The translations under genes and the position numbers were made by a program. From Candidatus Gastranaerophilales bacterium (lineage in GTDB: Bacteria > Cyanobacteriota > Vampirovibrionia > Gastranaerophilales > Gastranaerophilaceae), in contig CALYDL010000004.1 of NCBI GenBank assembly GCA_944325145.1, positions 1 to 64,000 on the forward strand: DNA of 64,000 nucleotides, written 5' to 3'. Of the stretch, positions 26,375 to 35,716 are shown piece by piece (within the stretch, counting starts at the first letter, position 1; every line of letters begins with the position of its first letter). The notes beneath the pieces are model-generated. The model made no database searches. It was not told where the DNA came from and worked only from the letters and a program-made list of their open reading frames with translations.

Positions 26375-26962
26375 ATGAAAAACTTAGATAAAAATTCAAA
26401 AACAAAAGAAAACCTTCTTAAAGCTTTCGCAGGGGAATCCATGGCAAGAAACAGATATACAATGTATTCTAAAATTGCAAAAAATGAAGGTTTTGAGCAA
26501 ATAGCAGGGTTCTTTTTAGAAACCGCAGAAAACGAAAAAGAACACGCTAAAATTTTTTATAAATTATTGGGTGAAAAAGCAGACACGCTTGAAATAGTAA
26601 ATGCAAAATACGGAATAGGGCTTTCAAATTCAACATTAACAAACCTTCAAAACGCAGCTTCAGGTGAGCATGAAGAAAACAGTTTTTTGTATCCTTCTTT
26701 TTCAAAAATTGCAAAAGAAGAAGGGTATGATGAAATTGCAGATACTTTTTCAAATGTTGTTAAAGTTGAAATAGAGCATGAAAAGAGATATTTAGAATTA
26801 ATAAATAACATCTTGGATGGCAAAGTTTTTAAAAGAAATGAAGATGTTATTTGGAAATGCAGAAATTGCGGCTATCACCATATAGGACAAAAAGCACCCG
26901 ATGTTTGCCCGGTTTGCAAACACCCCATTGGTTATTTTGAATTATTTGTTAAAAATTATTGA
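26375..26962 (+). CDS. rbr: rubrerythrin
   Basis: 195 aa; GAGG before the ATG. The ferritin-like diiron domain (about 1-150) contains ENLLKAFAGESMARNRYTMY and two EXXH-type helices (ENEKEHAKIF, VEIEHEKRY). The C-terminal rubredoxin-like domain has CRNCGYHH and CPVCKHPIGYF, the four Cys ligands. Rubrerythrins reduce hydrogen peroxide in the cytoplasm of anaerobes. Monocistronic by appearance. Confidence 0.93.
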   Translation: MKNLDKNSKTKENLLKAFAGESMARNRYTMYSKIAKNEGFEQIAGFFLETAENEKEHAKIFYKLLGEKADTLEIVNAKYGIGLSNSTLTNLQNAASGEHEENSFLYPSFSKIAKEEGYDEIADTFSNVVKVEIEHEKRYLELINNILDGKVFKRNEDVIWKCRNCGYHHIGQKAPDVCPVCKHPIGYFELFVKNY

Positions 26963-26996
26963 AAATAAATTTTGTTTATACCAAAATGAACTTATT

Positions 26997-28004
26997 ATGA
27001 AAGTTTATTTAGGTATTGACGTAGGCTCTGTTACAACAAAGCTTGCAGTGGTGGATGAAAACGGCAAATATGTCGAAAGTTATATGCTAAGAACAGCGGG
27101 GCAACCCACAAAAGCTGTTCAAAAGGGTTTGGGGGAACTTCTTAAAAAAGCCCAAACCGAATGGGAAGTTGCACAAGTTGGAACAACAGGTTCCGGCAGA
27201 AACCTTGCAGGCGCACTTGTTGGAGCTGATATAATTAAAAACGAAATTACGGCACACGCAGTTGCTGCTTCAATTATTGTCCCCGGAGTTCAAACAATTT
27301 TAGAAATCGGCGGGCAAGATTCAAAAATTATTATTTTAAGAGACGGCATTGTAACGGACTTTGCAATGAACACGGTTTGTGCTGCAGGAACAGGAAGCTT
27401 TTTAGACCAGCAAGCAGGCAGATTAAACGTTAAAATTGAAGATTTTGGCACAATTGCACTTCAATCGTCTTCCCCTGCAAGAATTGCGGGCAGATGCGGC
27501 GTTTTTGCAGAATCAGATTTAATTCACAAACAACAGCTTGGCTACCCTGTTGAAGACTTATTATATGGTTTGTGCCAAGCTTTGGTTAGAAACTATTTAT
27601 CAAACCTTGCATTAGGCAAAGAACTTTTACCTATAATTACTTTCCAAGGCGGTGTTGCAACCAACAAAGGCATGGTAAAAGCTTTTGAAGAAGCGCTTCA
27701 AACAGAAATTGTAGTTCCCCCAAATCACCAAACAATGGGCGCAATCGGTGCTGCACTTTTAGCTATGGAAAACCATCAATATACAAACAATGAAACAAAA
27801 TTTAAAGGCTGGCAAACAAAAGATATGCACTTTAATTCGGTAACTTGCACATGCAAAGGCTGCTCCAACAATTGCGAAGTTATTTCTATTGTTGAAGGTG
27901 ACATTGAACCTCTTCCCGTTGGAGTGGAACATAAAATCTCTGACGTCAAGGGTAATATAATTGCACGCTGGGGCGGCACATGCGGAAGATGGGATATTAA
28001 TTAA
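26997..28004 (+). CDS. BcrAD/BadF/HgdC-type ATPase (2-hydroxyacyl-CoA dehydratase activator family)
   Basis: 335 aa from the ATG at 26997 (MKVYLGIDVGSVTTKLAVVD). The reading frame is open further upstream but overlaps the rubrerythrin gene. ASKHA-fold ATPase: phosphate-1 motif DVGSVTTK, GTTGSGR, EIGGQDSK and NTVCAAGTGSFLDQQ. The cysteines in NTVCAAG and IAGRCGVF are those that bridge the dimer's 4Fe-4S cluster in HgdC. An extra C-terminal Cys-rich segment (TCTCKGCSNNC, later GGTCGRW) is like those of CoA-activase fusions. Its natural partner may be the DUF2229 protein at 19872-20930. Confidence 0.85.
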   Translation: MKVYLGIDVGSVTTKLAVVDENGKYVESYMLRTAGQPTKAVQKGLGELLKKAQTEWEVAQVGTTGSGRNLAGALVGADIIKNEITAHAVAASIIVPGVQTILEIGGQDSKIIILRDGIVTDFAMNTVCAAGTGSFLDQQAGRLNVKIEDFGTIALQSSSPARIAGRCGVFAESDLIHKQQLGYPVEDLLYGLCQALVRNYLSNLALGKELLPIITFQGGVATNKGMVKAFEEALQTEIVVPPNHQTMGAIGAALLAMENHQYTNNETKFKGWQTKDMHFNSVTCTCKGCSNNCEVISIVEGDIEPLPVGVEHKISDVKGNIIARWGGTCGRWDIN

Positions 28005-28031
28005 CCATTTTTCCAAACAGTTATCAGCCTT

Positions 28032-28313
28032 TTAGTTATCATCTTGCAAATTAAAGTTTTCCGGCAATTCTTTATCTAAACATCTGCCAAATTCTTCAAA
28101 TGTCATATTTAGTGCTCTTGCCACTTTATATATATTTGAAAAACAGGCTTCAGTTTTGGCACCTTCAATAGAAGTCAGAGAAGTTGTCGGAATGTCATTT
28201 TCGTAAGCAAAAATTGTTAATTTGCAGCCAAGAGATTTCCTTCTTTTCCGCAATACTCGCCCAACGGCTTCGTATAATATTTTTTTATCAGGGTGCATAG
28301 TAAATTTAATCAT
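28032..28313 (-). CDS. XRE-family helix-turn-helix regulator
   Basis: 93 aa from the ATG at 28313 (MIKFTMHPDKK); 28298 is an alternative. A longer reading from 28367 would run through a 12-bp inverted repeat and is less likely. The XRE domain covers about residues 15-75 (VGRVLRKRRKSLG, then TTSLTSIEGAKTE and IYKVARALNMTFEEF). It is encoded divergently from the prepilin gene, with a perfect palindrome between them. It probably binds that site and controls itself and perhaps the prepilin. Confidence 0.75.
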   Translation of the reverse strand: MIKFTMHPDKKILYEAVGRVLRKRRKSLGCKLTIFAYENDIPTTSLTSIEGAKTEACFSNIYKVARALNMTFEEFGRCLDKELPENFNLQDDN

Positions 28314-28328
28314 AATAGCGTAGATAAC

Positions 28329-28358
28329 TTTTTTATGACGAGCTCCCGTCATAAAAAA
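28329..28358. promoter_or_regulatory. perfect 12-bp inverted repeat between XRE and prepilin genes
   Basis: TTTTTTATGACG (28329-28340) and CGTCATAAAAAA (28347-28358) form a perfect inverted repeat with a 6-base centre. It lies 16 bases upstream of the chosen XRE start and 53 bases upstream of the prepilin ATG. Candidate operator of the XRE protein; a terminator is less likely because it follows no gene end. Confidence 0.5.
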
Positions 28359-28411
28359 AATTTGCAATGCGTAAAAATTAATATTAGAGAATAGCTATTA
28401 AGGATAGATAA

Positions 28412-29137
28412 ATGAAAAGATTAGGTTTTACATTAGCAGAAGTGCTGATTACATTGGCTATAATTGGTGTTGTTGCAGCAATTTCAATTCCAAGTGTAAT
28501 TTCAAATACTCAACAGCAAGAATTTAAAACAGGGCTTAGAAAAGCTGTAAGCGTGCTAAATTCTGCCATTACAATGAATATGGCGCTTGATGGCGAAACG
28601 CCTTATGATAATGCGAATTTATTCGGTTATTTAATGAGACATATGGCAATTATGGAAAGTGTTACGAATATTAAAAATAAATATTATGTAACAGACACAG
28701 CAGGCGGCCAATTCCCTGCAAACACCGCTTTTTATACAACAGATGGCATGAGATTTGAATTAAGATTTGGTTCAGCAAACTTATCTAAGAAACTTTATGA
28801 AAGCAACGTTTATGCATGCGGCAACGGAACATCAGGCGATTATAACGAAAACGATGCTGCATCATGCGGGGGCTGCGGTTCATATGGGCTTAACAGCAAC
28901 CCGGATGAAACAACTAAGCCGCCATGTTTAATTACAGTTGATGTTAACGGCGACAGAAAACCAAACCCGTCAAATGTTAACTGCAAAAGCACAACTTGCG
29001 CAAAACCATATAAATATTCAGACCCATTAGGTTTAAAATTAAGCGATATGTTTAGTATTTTAATTACCGATAAACAAGCAATTCCATATGGTGTTGCAGC
29101 CCAAAGGGCTATGTATCAGGCACAAGCAAAGAAATAA
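28412..29137 (+). CDS. type IV prepilin-like protein
   Basis: 241 aa; AAGGA upstream. Short leader MKRLG followed by FTLAEVLITLAIIGVVAAIS: prepilin peptidase site after Gly, Glu at +5, and the hydrophobic N-terminal helix. The globular part has paired cysteines (ASCGGCGSYG, PPCL, NCKSTTCA) and a Ca-loop-like VDVNGDRKPN. The ending LSDMFSILITDKQAIPYGVA is shared with the fragment at 33985-34359. Likely a pilin or pseudopilin at the inner membrane. It is divergent from the XRE gene and followed by a strong terminator. Confidence 0.88.
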   Translation: MKRLGFTLAEVLITLAIIGVVAAISIPSVISNTQQQEFKTGLRKAVSVLNSAITMNMALDGETPYDNANLFGYLMRHMAIMESVTNIKNKYYVTDTAGGQFPANTAFYTTDGMRFELRFGSANLSKKLYESNVYACGNGTSGDYNENDAASCGGCGSYGLNSNPDETTKPPCLITVDVNGDRKPNPSNVNCKSTTCAKPYKYSDPLGLKLSDMFSILITDKQAIPYGVAAQRAMYQAQAKK

Positions 29138-29271
29138 ATTTAAAATAAAAGAGCTTTTTGTTTGCATAATTTGATAAACAATCCTAAATAATACATCAAG
29201 AAAAGAGCAAAAAACTCATGCACAAAGGCACAAAGCCAAAAGTGCAAATAAACCGCTATCTTTTCATTTAC

Positions 29272-29296
29272 CCCCTTGAATTTCAAGGGGTTTTTT
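29272..29296 (+). terminator. rho-independent terminator downstream of prepilin
   Basis: Stem CCCCTTGA (29272-29279) with TCAAGGGG (29283-29290) and a 3-base loop, followed by TTTTTT (29291-29296). It lies about 135 bases past the prepilin stop; the intervening bases hold no clear gene. Confidence 0.85.
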
Positions 29297-29301
29297 AATG
29301 T

Positions 29302-31797
29302 TTATTTAAGCGCGCCTTTAGGCAATGTTGCTTTATCAATATGCGGCCTGTAAAAATCTGTATTAATATTCAACTTCTTGCCAATTTCTAAAAGCGAAAG
29401 TGCAATTTTTCTGTCTTTATTTTTGTGTTTTGAATTTTCAAGATAATCAATCAGATAATCAATTTTGGAATAGATTTTTTCATAATAAATATTTTGAGAA
29501 ACTCTAATATCAACATTGAGCCTTAATTTATCAATTATTCCAAATATGGCAAAAATCTTTTCAGCCGTAACTTCGCTTGGGTTATCGCCCAAGTCTTCAA
29601 TTAAAGCCTGAAGTTTTTTTGCAACAATAAAGCCTGCTCTTGATTTATTAACATTAATAAAGAATTTATCTGCTTCATTTTTAATTACATCAAGTTTTTC
29701 ATTCAATTCTTTATCAAGAAAATCTTCAGCATTTGAAAGTGTTTCATCCAAATCTTTCAAAAGGCAGAATTTAGCCGCAATTCTAAATACATCAGGTATA
29801 TCCATGCCGATTGAAGCCAATTGAATAACAGGCGCTCTAAGGTCTTCATAAAGTTCTCTGTATGCTTTTGCAGTTTTAAGAAGCCTTTTATATAAAACTT
29901 TTTCAAGAATAACTTTTCTTTTATCAATAAGAACATCTTTAATTGTGTAAAATTCTTCGCAAAATTCTTTCTTCATTGTGTCTAAAGTGCCAAGCAAAGA
30001 ACCATGCATAAATTCGAAATGAACTTTTTTCCTGCCTTCCGTAAAATCATCTTTTGGGTCAAATTCTTTAATCATGCAGTAATATTCGCTTTTTGAAGTT
30101 TTTAAAAGCGAAAAAGTCATATCAAATTTTTCCAAAGTAATTTCAGAGGTTATTTCAATTCTGCCGAATGCAAGCTCATTATCGCCGTTTTTGTATGATC
30201 TGAAATTGTTTTTCTTAATTTTGTAGCAATAAATTTCATCCAATTCGGAATTTTCTAAAGAAGAAATTGCCCAGTGTGTAACAATTTTTTCAATAGTAAC
30301 TTTTGATGGCTTAACAAACATTTCATAAACTTTTCTGCCGTTTTCAAATTCCGGAATATTGCTTTTTGCTCTTTGCAGAATAGTTAAAAAGTTTTCTTCA
30401 TAATCTTTATTTGAAAATTCTTTTGCAAGCTCCATGGCTCTTAGTGCATATTTCATAATTTGGGTTGTTTCAATACCCGATATTTCAGCAAAGAACCAGC
30501 CGCAGCTTGTATACATGAGCATTGCAGACCTTTGAATTTCCATTAATTTAATTGCTTTTATTTTTTCATGTTTGGTTAATTTTTTAGCTTGGTTTTCTTC
30601 TAAAAATTTATTAATGGTTTCAGGGGTTCTGTTTAAAATAACATCGATATATTTATTTCTTGCATCCCAAAAATCTGAATAATATTTGCTGCCCTCTTTT
30701 GTGCATACTTTAATTAATTCATCTCTTAAATAATCAAGTGCTTCTCTTAAGGGTTTTCTCCATTTTTGGTTCCATCCTGCTTGTGCACCTGTTGAGCAGC
30801 CGCAATCATCAGACCATCTGCCTACGCCATGGCTGCAGCTCCAAGCGGAAACAGGCTTAATGTCTACTTGATATGTTGGCGGGAATTTTTCTAAAAATTC
30901 GCCGTAATTTGTAACTTGGAAGCCTAAATCTTTTGCTTTAACAGCTAAAACATAAGAAAGTGCCATATCACCAAATTTTGTATGGTGCCCATAGCTTTCA
31001 CCATCTGTTGCAATGTTTACCAATTGCGGACGATTTCTATCTTGCACAAAGCCATCTTGAAGCCTGTATGCAAACTTTTCGCCGTTGGTTAATAAATTAT
31101 CAAAAGCAACAGATTTTGAAATAGCACCGTCATAGAAGAATAAATCTATATATTTATCGGTTCCTTCAAGAAAATATCTATATGGCATGGATGGGTCTAT
31201 ACTGCCCCAGCTAACATCATGCCAATCATTTTCACCGATTTTTCTAACAGCTTGCGCTTGATAAGGCGACAAAATTGTAAATTTAATGCCCAAATCAATT
31301 AAAACTTCTAAGGTTCTATGGTCAACAGCCGTTTCAGAAAGCCAAATGCCTTCAGGTTTTCTTTTAAATCTGTATTCAAAATCTTTAATGCCCCAAATTG
31401 CTTGAGTGTATTTATCGTTTGTATTTGCCAAAGGCATTATTATGTGGTTGTATATTTGCGCAATTGCACACCCGTGGCCTGAATACATTGATATTGAATT
31501 TTTATCGGCTTCTAAAATTCTTCTGTATGATTGAGGCGCATATTTTTCAAGCCAAGCCAATAAAGTTGGCCCCATATTAAAGCTCATATACTGATAATTA
31601 TTTGTTATGCTTAAAATTTTATTATTTGCATCAACAATTCTTGCAACAGAATTGGGTTCATAACATTCTGAAGATATTCTTTCGTTCCAGTTATGAAACG
31701 GCCTTGCACTATCTTGAATTTCAATAACATCTAACCAAGGATTTTCTCTTGGGGGCTGATAAAAATGCCCATGGATTGTTAAATATTTTTCTTGCAC
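29302..31797 (-). CDS. glycoside hydrolase family 57 protein with DUF3536
   Basis: 831 aa; GTG start at 31797 set by GGGAG about 8 bases upstream. The N-terminal (beta/alpha)7-type GH57 barrel starts YLTIHGHFYQPPRENPWLD, and the probable nucleophile is E155 in GIWLSETAVD. A region with DGESYGHHTKFGD follows, with a helical DUF3536 part from about residue 400 to the end. GH57 proteins act on alpha-glucans (amylases, branching enzymes) or related sugars. DUF3536-containing members are common in cyanobacterial relatives, but their substrate is not established here. Monocistronic. Confidence 0.85.
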   Translation of the reverse strand: MQEKYLTIHGHFYQPPRENPWLDVIEIQDSARPFHNWNERISSECYEPNSVARIVDANNKILSITNNYQYMSFNMGPTLLAWLEKYAPQSYRRILEADKNSISMYSGHGCAIAQIYNHIIMPLANTNDKYTQAIWGIKDFEYRFKRKPEGIWLSETAVDHRTLEVLIDLGIKFTILSPYQAQAVRKIGENDWHDVSWGSIDPSMPYRYFLEGTDKYIDLFFYDGAISKSVAFDNLLTNGEKFAYRLQDGFVQDRNRPQLVNIATDGESYGHHTKFGDMALSYVLAVKAKDLGFQVTNYGEFLEKFPPTYQVDIKPVSAWSCSHGVGRWSDDCGCSTGAQAGWNQKWRKPLREALDYLRDELIKVCTKEGSKYYSDFWDARNKYIDVILNRTPETINKFLEENQAKKLTKHEKIKAIKLMEIQRSAMLMYTSCGWFFAEISGIETTQIMKYALRAMELAKEFSNKDYEENFLTILQRAKSNIPEFENGRKVYEMFVKPSKVTIEKIVTHWAISSLENSELDEIYCYKIKKNNFRSYKNGDNELAFGRIEITSEITLEKFDMTFSLLKTSKSEYYCMIKEFDPKDDFTEGRKKVHFEFMHGSLLGTLDTMKKEFCEEFYTIKDVLIDKRKVILEKVLYKRLLKTAKAYRELYEDLRAPVIQLASIGMDIPDVFRIAAKFCLLKDLDETLSNAEDFLDKELNEKLDVIKNEADKFFINVNKSRAGFIVAKKLQALIEDLGDNPSEVTAEKIFAIFGIIDKLRLNVDIRVSQNIYYEKIYSKIDYLIDYLENSKHKNKDRKIALSLLEIGKKLNINTDFYRPHIDKATLPKGALK

Positions 31798-31835
31798 AAA
31801 TTACTCCCAACTTTTGATTGCATTACAGTATATTA

Positions 31836-32321
31836 TTATTTGTTTTCAACGCTTGGCGCTTTTTGAAGAATTTGAATATTTGTTATGTCAACCCAAGCAT
31901 CACCCAAGGCATTTGAAAAAACAACGCCTGTCATAGAAATTTTATCGCCCGTATTGAGGTCAACAAATTTTTCAGCATAATCACGCTTTAAAAAGAGTTT
32001 TAATTCAGACAAAGGAACGCAATGGTCTTTAACATCATCCCTTTGAATCATAAAACCGATATAGCTGTTTGAATCTCTAAACGCTTTTTTATAATCCAGA
32101 CCCAAAGTTGAAAATTTATCAAATTTACCGTCCATAATAATTTTTTTAGATAAAAATTCTTTAGGGTTTGCAACAAGTGCCAAAGGTGTAACCCTTACAG
32201 TTTGAACAGCTTGAACCGCAGGCTTTTGCACAGGTTGTTTTACAGTTGCCGCAGGCGCTGCAAAAGCAGGCACAACAAGCATTAAAGATAAAATTACAGC
32301 CAATATATTTTTCTTAAACAT
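31836..32321 (-). CDS. exported protein of unknown function
   Basis: 161 aa. Clear Sec signal peptide (KKNILAVILSLMLVVPAFA, cleavage likely after AFA, about residue 21), then a Pro/Val/Gln-rich stretch. From about residue 50 there is a small beta-rich domain with an OB-fold-like pattern (KIIMDGKFDKFST, GDKISMTGVVFSNALGDAW). Probably periplasmic. It is one of the few Sec-exported proteins in the window. No family recognised. Confidence 0.7.
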   Translation of the reverse strand: MFKKNILAVILSLMLVVPAFAAPAATVKQPVQKPAVQAVQTVRVTPLALVANPKEFLSKKIIMDGKFDKFSTLGLDYKKAFRDSNSYIGFMIQRDDVKDHCVPLSELKLFLKRDYAEKFVDLNTGDKISMTGVVFSNALGDAWVDITNIQILQKAPSVENK

Positions 32322-32411
32322 AAATAAACTCCATTAAAAAAACTTTCGTTGTAATACATTTTAGCATATATTTAAAAAAAAGACATAAACAATAAGGTTA
32401 TAAAAATTCGC

Positions 32412-32440
32412 TTGACTTAATTTACTACCTATGTAACAAT
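32412..32440 (+). promoter_or_regulatory. putative glnA promoter with TTAC-N7-GTAA dyad
   Basis: TTGACT (32412-32417), 17-bp spacer, AACAAT (32435-32440). A short dyad TTAC (32422-32425) and GTAA (32433-32436) lies between the boxes and could bind a nitrogen regulator. It is not the NtcA consensus (GTA-N8-TAC), so the regulator is unknown. Confidence 0.35.
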
Positions 32441-32483
32441 AAACATAAAATTGAATAAGAATACATTTAAAAGGAGTAAAAAA

Positions 32484-33836
32484 ATGACATTCGTACCGGA
32501 GCAAGGAAAAGCCCTCACCAAAGATGAAATTAAAAGCATTATTAAGCAAGAAAACGTGCGCTTTATTCGTTTGCAATTTGTTGATATTAACGGCACAGTT
32601 AAGAATATGGCTGTTCCATCCGAACAAATTGACAAAGTTTTAAATAATGAATGCATGCTGGATGGTTCATCAATTAAAGGCTTTAGAAGCATTGAAACAT
32701 CTGATATGTATTTTTACCCTGATTTATCAACTTTTTCACTTCTTCCTTGGCGCCATAATAAAGAAGAAAATTCAAATGTTGCAAGAATTATTTGCGACAT
32801 CTACAACCCCGATGGCACACCATTTGAAGGCTGCCCGAGATGCAATTTAAAAAGAGTTATTAAAGAAGCATCTGATATGGGTTATGTTTTAAATGTAGGC
32901 CCTGAAGCGGAATTTTTCTTATTCAATAAAGATGAATTCGGAAACCCAACCTTAGAAACCCATGATGATTCAGGCTATTATGATGTTGCACCAAACGACA
33001 AAGGCGAAAACGTTCGTGCAAGAATGGTTGAAACATTGAAAAAAATGGGCTTTGAAATTGAAGCAAGCCACCACGAAGTTGCAGCAGGCCAACATGAAAT
33101 AGATTTTAAATATGCAGATGCCCTTACAACAGCAGATAACGTTGTAACTTTTAAATATGCGGTTCGCGCAGTAGCTTCCATGAACGATTTATATGCAACT
33201 TTTATGCCAAAACCGATTTTTGGAATTAATGGTTCCGGCATGCACTGCAACATCTCATTATTTAAAGACGGTAAAAATGCCTTCTATGATGAAAATGCAC
33301 CATACCAGCTTTCAAGCGTTGCAATGAATGTTATTGGTTCTGTTTTAGAAAACGTAAGAAGTTTTTCTGCTATTACAAACCCCTTGGTAAATAGCTACAA
33401 ACGTTTGGTTCCGGGGTATGAAGCGCCTGTTTATTTGGCTTGGAGTTTAGCAAACAGAAGTGCATTATTAAGAGTTCCCGCTAAAAGAGGAAACGGCACA
33501 AGGGTTGAATTAAGATCACCGGACCCATCTTGCAATCCATACCTTGCATTTGCCGTTATTTTAACTGCAGCTTTAGAAGGTATTAAAAATAATGCACAAC
33601 CGCCAAAACAAAGAGAAGAAAACATTTATATAATGACACCTGAAGAAAGAAAAGAAAAAGGCATTCTTTCACTCCCCGGCACTTTGGCGGAAGCATTATA
33701 CGAAATGAAGAAAAATCCGTTAATTAAAAAAGCTTTAGGCGAACACATTTATAATGAATTTGTAACCGCCAAAGATAAAGAATGGGATGAATACAGAACA
33801 CAAGTTACATCTTGGGAAATTGAAAATTACTTATAA
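32484..33836 (+). CDS. glnA: glutamine synthetase, type I
   Basis: 450 aa from the ATG at 32484 after AAGGAG. Makes glutamine from glutamate and ammonia, the main ammonia-assimilation step. [40 protein letters not shown] and [20 protein letters not shown] are conserved active-site blocks. The late region reads [13 protein letters not shown], as in the GSI-alpha (Bacillus-type) enzymes. It does not have the YDLPPEE adenylylation site of E. coli, so control by adenylylation is not expected. Single gene with its own terminator. Confidence 0.96.
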   Translation: MTFVPEQGKALTKDEIKSIIKQENVRFIRLQFVDINGTVKNMAVPSEQIDKVLNNECMLDGSSIKGFRSIETSDMYFYPDLSTFSLLPWRHNKEENSNVARIICDIYNPDGTPFEGCPRCNLKRVIKEASDMGYVLNVGPEAEFFLFNKDEFGNPTLETHDDSGYYDVAPNDKGENVRARMVETLKKMGFEIEASHHEVAAGQHEIDFKYADALTTADNVVTFKYAVRAVASMNDLYATFMPKPIFGINGSGMHCNISLFKDGKNAFYDENAPYQLSSVAMNVIGSVLENVRSFSAITNPLVNSYKRLVPGYEAPVYLAWSLANRSALLRVPAKRGNGTRVELRSPDPSCNPYLAFAVILTAALEGIKNNAQPPKQREENIYIMTPEERKEKGILSLPGTLAEALYEMKKNPLIKKALGEHIYNEFVTAKDKEWDEYRTQVTSWEIENYL

Positions 33837-33853
33837 TTCTATTTTAAATAAAT

Positions 33854-33885
33854 AAAAACAGGCTCACAAATGGGCCTGTTTTTTT
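33854..33885 (+). terminator. rho-independent terminator of glnA
   Basis: Stem AAAAACAGGC (33854-33863) with GCCTGTTTTT (33874-33883), loop of 10, followed by a T run, 17 bases after the glnA stop. Confidence 0.85.
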
Positions 33886-33984
33886 AAAATAAAACCCCTT
33901 CTTGATAAAAAGAAGAGTAAAAAATTAATGAAAAGATAATATTATCATAAGGAGATTCACCATCAATTGTCATATTCATTGTAA

Positions 33985-34359
33985 TTGCACGAGTCTAACG
34001 TTAATGCTTGTTTTGCGACAATTTCAACTGCAACAGAAACAGCAAGCAATGGTGCAAACCTAACCCCTTGCAGTGGCTGCGGCAGCTATGGACTGGCAAA
34101 AAATCCAAACCAAACCACAAAGCCGCCATGTGCAACTCCGGTTGATGTAAACGGCGATAGAAAACCATCACCGGGAAACATAAATTGCAACACCGCTTCA
34201 TGTGCAATTAAACAAAATGTATATAAAGTGCCTTTGGCAGATGAAAAAAAATTAAGCGATATTTTTGTTGTTTTGATAACAGACAAAAAAGCAATTCCAT
34301 ATGGTGTAACAGCACAAAGAGCAATATATCAAGGACAAAAAATAAAAGCGCTATTTTAA
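33985..34359 (+). pseudogene. 5'-truncated prepilin remnant
   Basis: The reading frame opens just after an in-frame TAA (33982-33984) and has only a weak TTG start. Its 124 residues match the C-terminal half of the prepilin at 28412-29137: ESNVNAC against ESNVYAC, CSGCGSYGLAKNPNQTTKPP against CGGCGSYGLNSNPDETTKPP, VDVNGDRKPSPGNINC, and LSDIFVVLITDKKAIPYGVT near the end. The signal, cleavage site and pilin helix are missing. Upstream, ATGAAAAGA then TAA (33929-33940) resembles the prepilin start, as if an internal deletion removed the front part. The protein would not be processed as a pilin. Confidence 0.8.
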
Positions 34360-34369
34360 TAGCGCTTTT
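34344..34369. terminator. bidirectional terminator between prepilin remnant and clpX
   Basis: Stem AAAAGCGCTATT (34344-34355) with AATAGCGCTTTT (34358-34369), followed by T on both strands. It serves clpX on the minus strand and overlaps the end of the prepilin remnant on the plus strand. Confidence 0.8.
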
Positions 34370-34387
34370 TTCTATATTTATAAAACA

Positions 34388-35701
34388 TTAAGCAATGTCT
34401 TCTGCTTTATGTTCATCGGTTTTAATTGTAGGAAGCTTAATGATTTCAGCTACATTGCATTTTTTCCTAACTAAGTCTGCAGTAACGGTGAATGTTTTAA
34501 TGTCAGAGTTAGACGGAACGTCATACATTACATCAATCATAATTTCTTCAACAATAGACCTTAGGGCACGAGCGCCTGTTTTTCTTTTAAGTGCTTCTTG
34601 AGCAATTAATTCAATAGCATCATCATCAAATTTAAGGTCAACATCATCCATTTTCATCAAGCATTGATATTGTTTGATTATGGCGTTTTTAGGGCCAGTT
34701 AAAATCATTTTTAATGTCGCTTCATCCAATGGGTCTAAAACTGTATAAACAGGAATACGACCGATAAATTCAGGAATTAAGCCGAACTTCAAAAGGTCAT
34801 CGGGCTGCAATTTTTTAAGCAATCTTTGAGCTTGAAGTTCTTTTTCTTTTTGGCTAACAGGTTTTGAACCAAAACCAACAGCCATTCCATCGCCGCATCT
34901 GTGTTCAACAATTTTTTCCAAACCGACAAAAGCACCGCCAACAATAAATAAAATGTTTGATGTGTCTATTTGAATAAATTCTTGATGAGGGTGTTTCCTG
35001 CCACCTTGAGGGGGAACATTTGCAACAGTGCCTTCAATCATTTTTAACAACGCCTGTTGTACGCCTTCACCTGAAACATCTCTTGTAATTGAAGGGTTTT
35101 CAGATTTTCTTGCAATTTTATCAATTTCATCAATATAGATTATGCCGCGTTCTGCTTTTTGTGCGTTGTAATCTGCAGCTTGATAAAGTCTTAATAAAAT
35201 GTTTTCAACATCATCGCCGACATAGCCTGCTTCTGTTAATGTTGTAGCGTCTGCAACAGCAAACGGAACATTTAACATTTTAGCCAATGTTTGAGCCAAT
35301 AATGTTTTACCTGAACCCGTTGGCCCCACTAAAAGAATGTTAGACTTTTGAATTTCAACTTCATTGTTGTCTTTTTGTGCGGTAGCATTGTGAGCAATTC
35401 TTTTATAGTGGTTATAAACCGCAACAGCTAAAACTTTTTTGGCATCATCTTGGCCGACAATATGTTCATCTAAAAAAGCTTTGATTTCTTGAGGCTTAGG
35501 AACAGCTTCCACAGCTTGCTCAATATCAGAAACTTTTTCTTCTTGTTTTACGTTAAATAATTCCTCATCTAAAATTTCATTGCAAAGTTCAATACATTCA
35601 TCACAAATGCAAACATCAGGCCCTGCAATCAATTTTTTAACTTGATCTTGGGTTTTACCGCAAAACGAACATTTTAAATTCGGATCATCTGATTTTGGCA
35701 T
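34388..35701 (-). CDS. clpX: ATP-dependent Clp protease ATP-binding subunit ClpX
   Basis: 437 aa. Unfolds substrates and feeds them to ClpP. The N-terminal zinc finger has CSFCGKT (from C11) and [10 protein letters not shown]. Walker A is GPTGSGKT (126-133), Walker B is [10 protein letters not shown], and sensor and IGF-type regions follow; [13 protein letters not shown] lies in the C-terminal AAA part. It is the last gene of the tig-clpP-clpX operon and ends at a strong terminator. Confidence 0.97.
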   Translation of the reverse strand: MPKSDDPNLKCSFCGKTQDQVKKLIAGPDVCICDECIELCNEILDEELFNVKQEEKVSDIEQAVEAVPKPQEIKAFLDEHIVGQDDAKKVLAVAVYNHYKRIAHNATAQKDNNEVEIQKSNILLVGPTGSGKTLLAQTLAKMLNVPFAVADATTLTEAGYVGDDVENILLRLYQAADYNAQKAERGIIYIDEIDKIARKSENPSITRDVSGEGVQQALLKMIEGTVANVPPQGGRKHPHQEFIQIDTSNILFIVGGAFVGLEKIVEHRCGDGMAVGFGSKPVSQKEKELQAQRLLKKLQPDDLLKFGLIPEFIGRIPVYTVLDPLDEATLKMILTGPKNAIIKQYQCLMKMDDVDLKFDDDAIELIAQEALKRKTGARALRSIVEEIMIDVMYDVPSNSDIKTFTVTADLVRKKCNVAEIIKLPTIKTDEHKAEDIA

Positions 35702-35716
35702 TATTTTGCTCCTATT

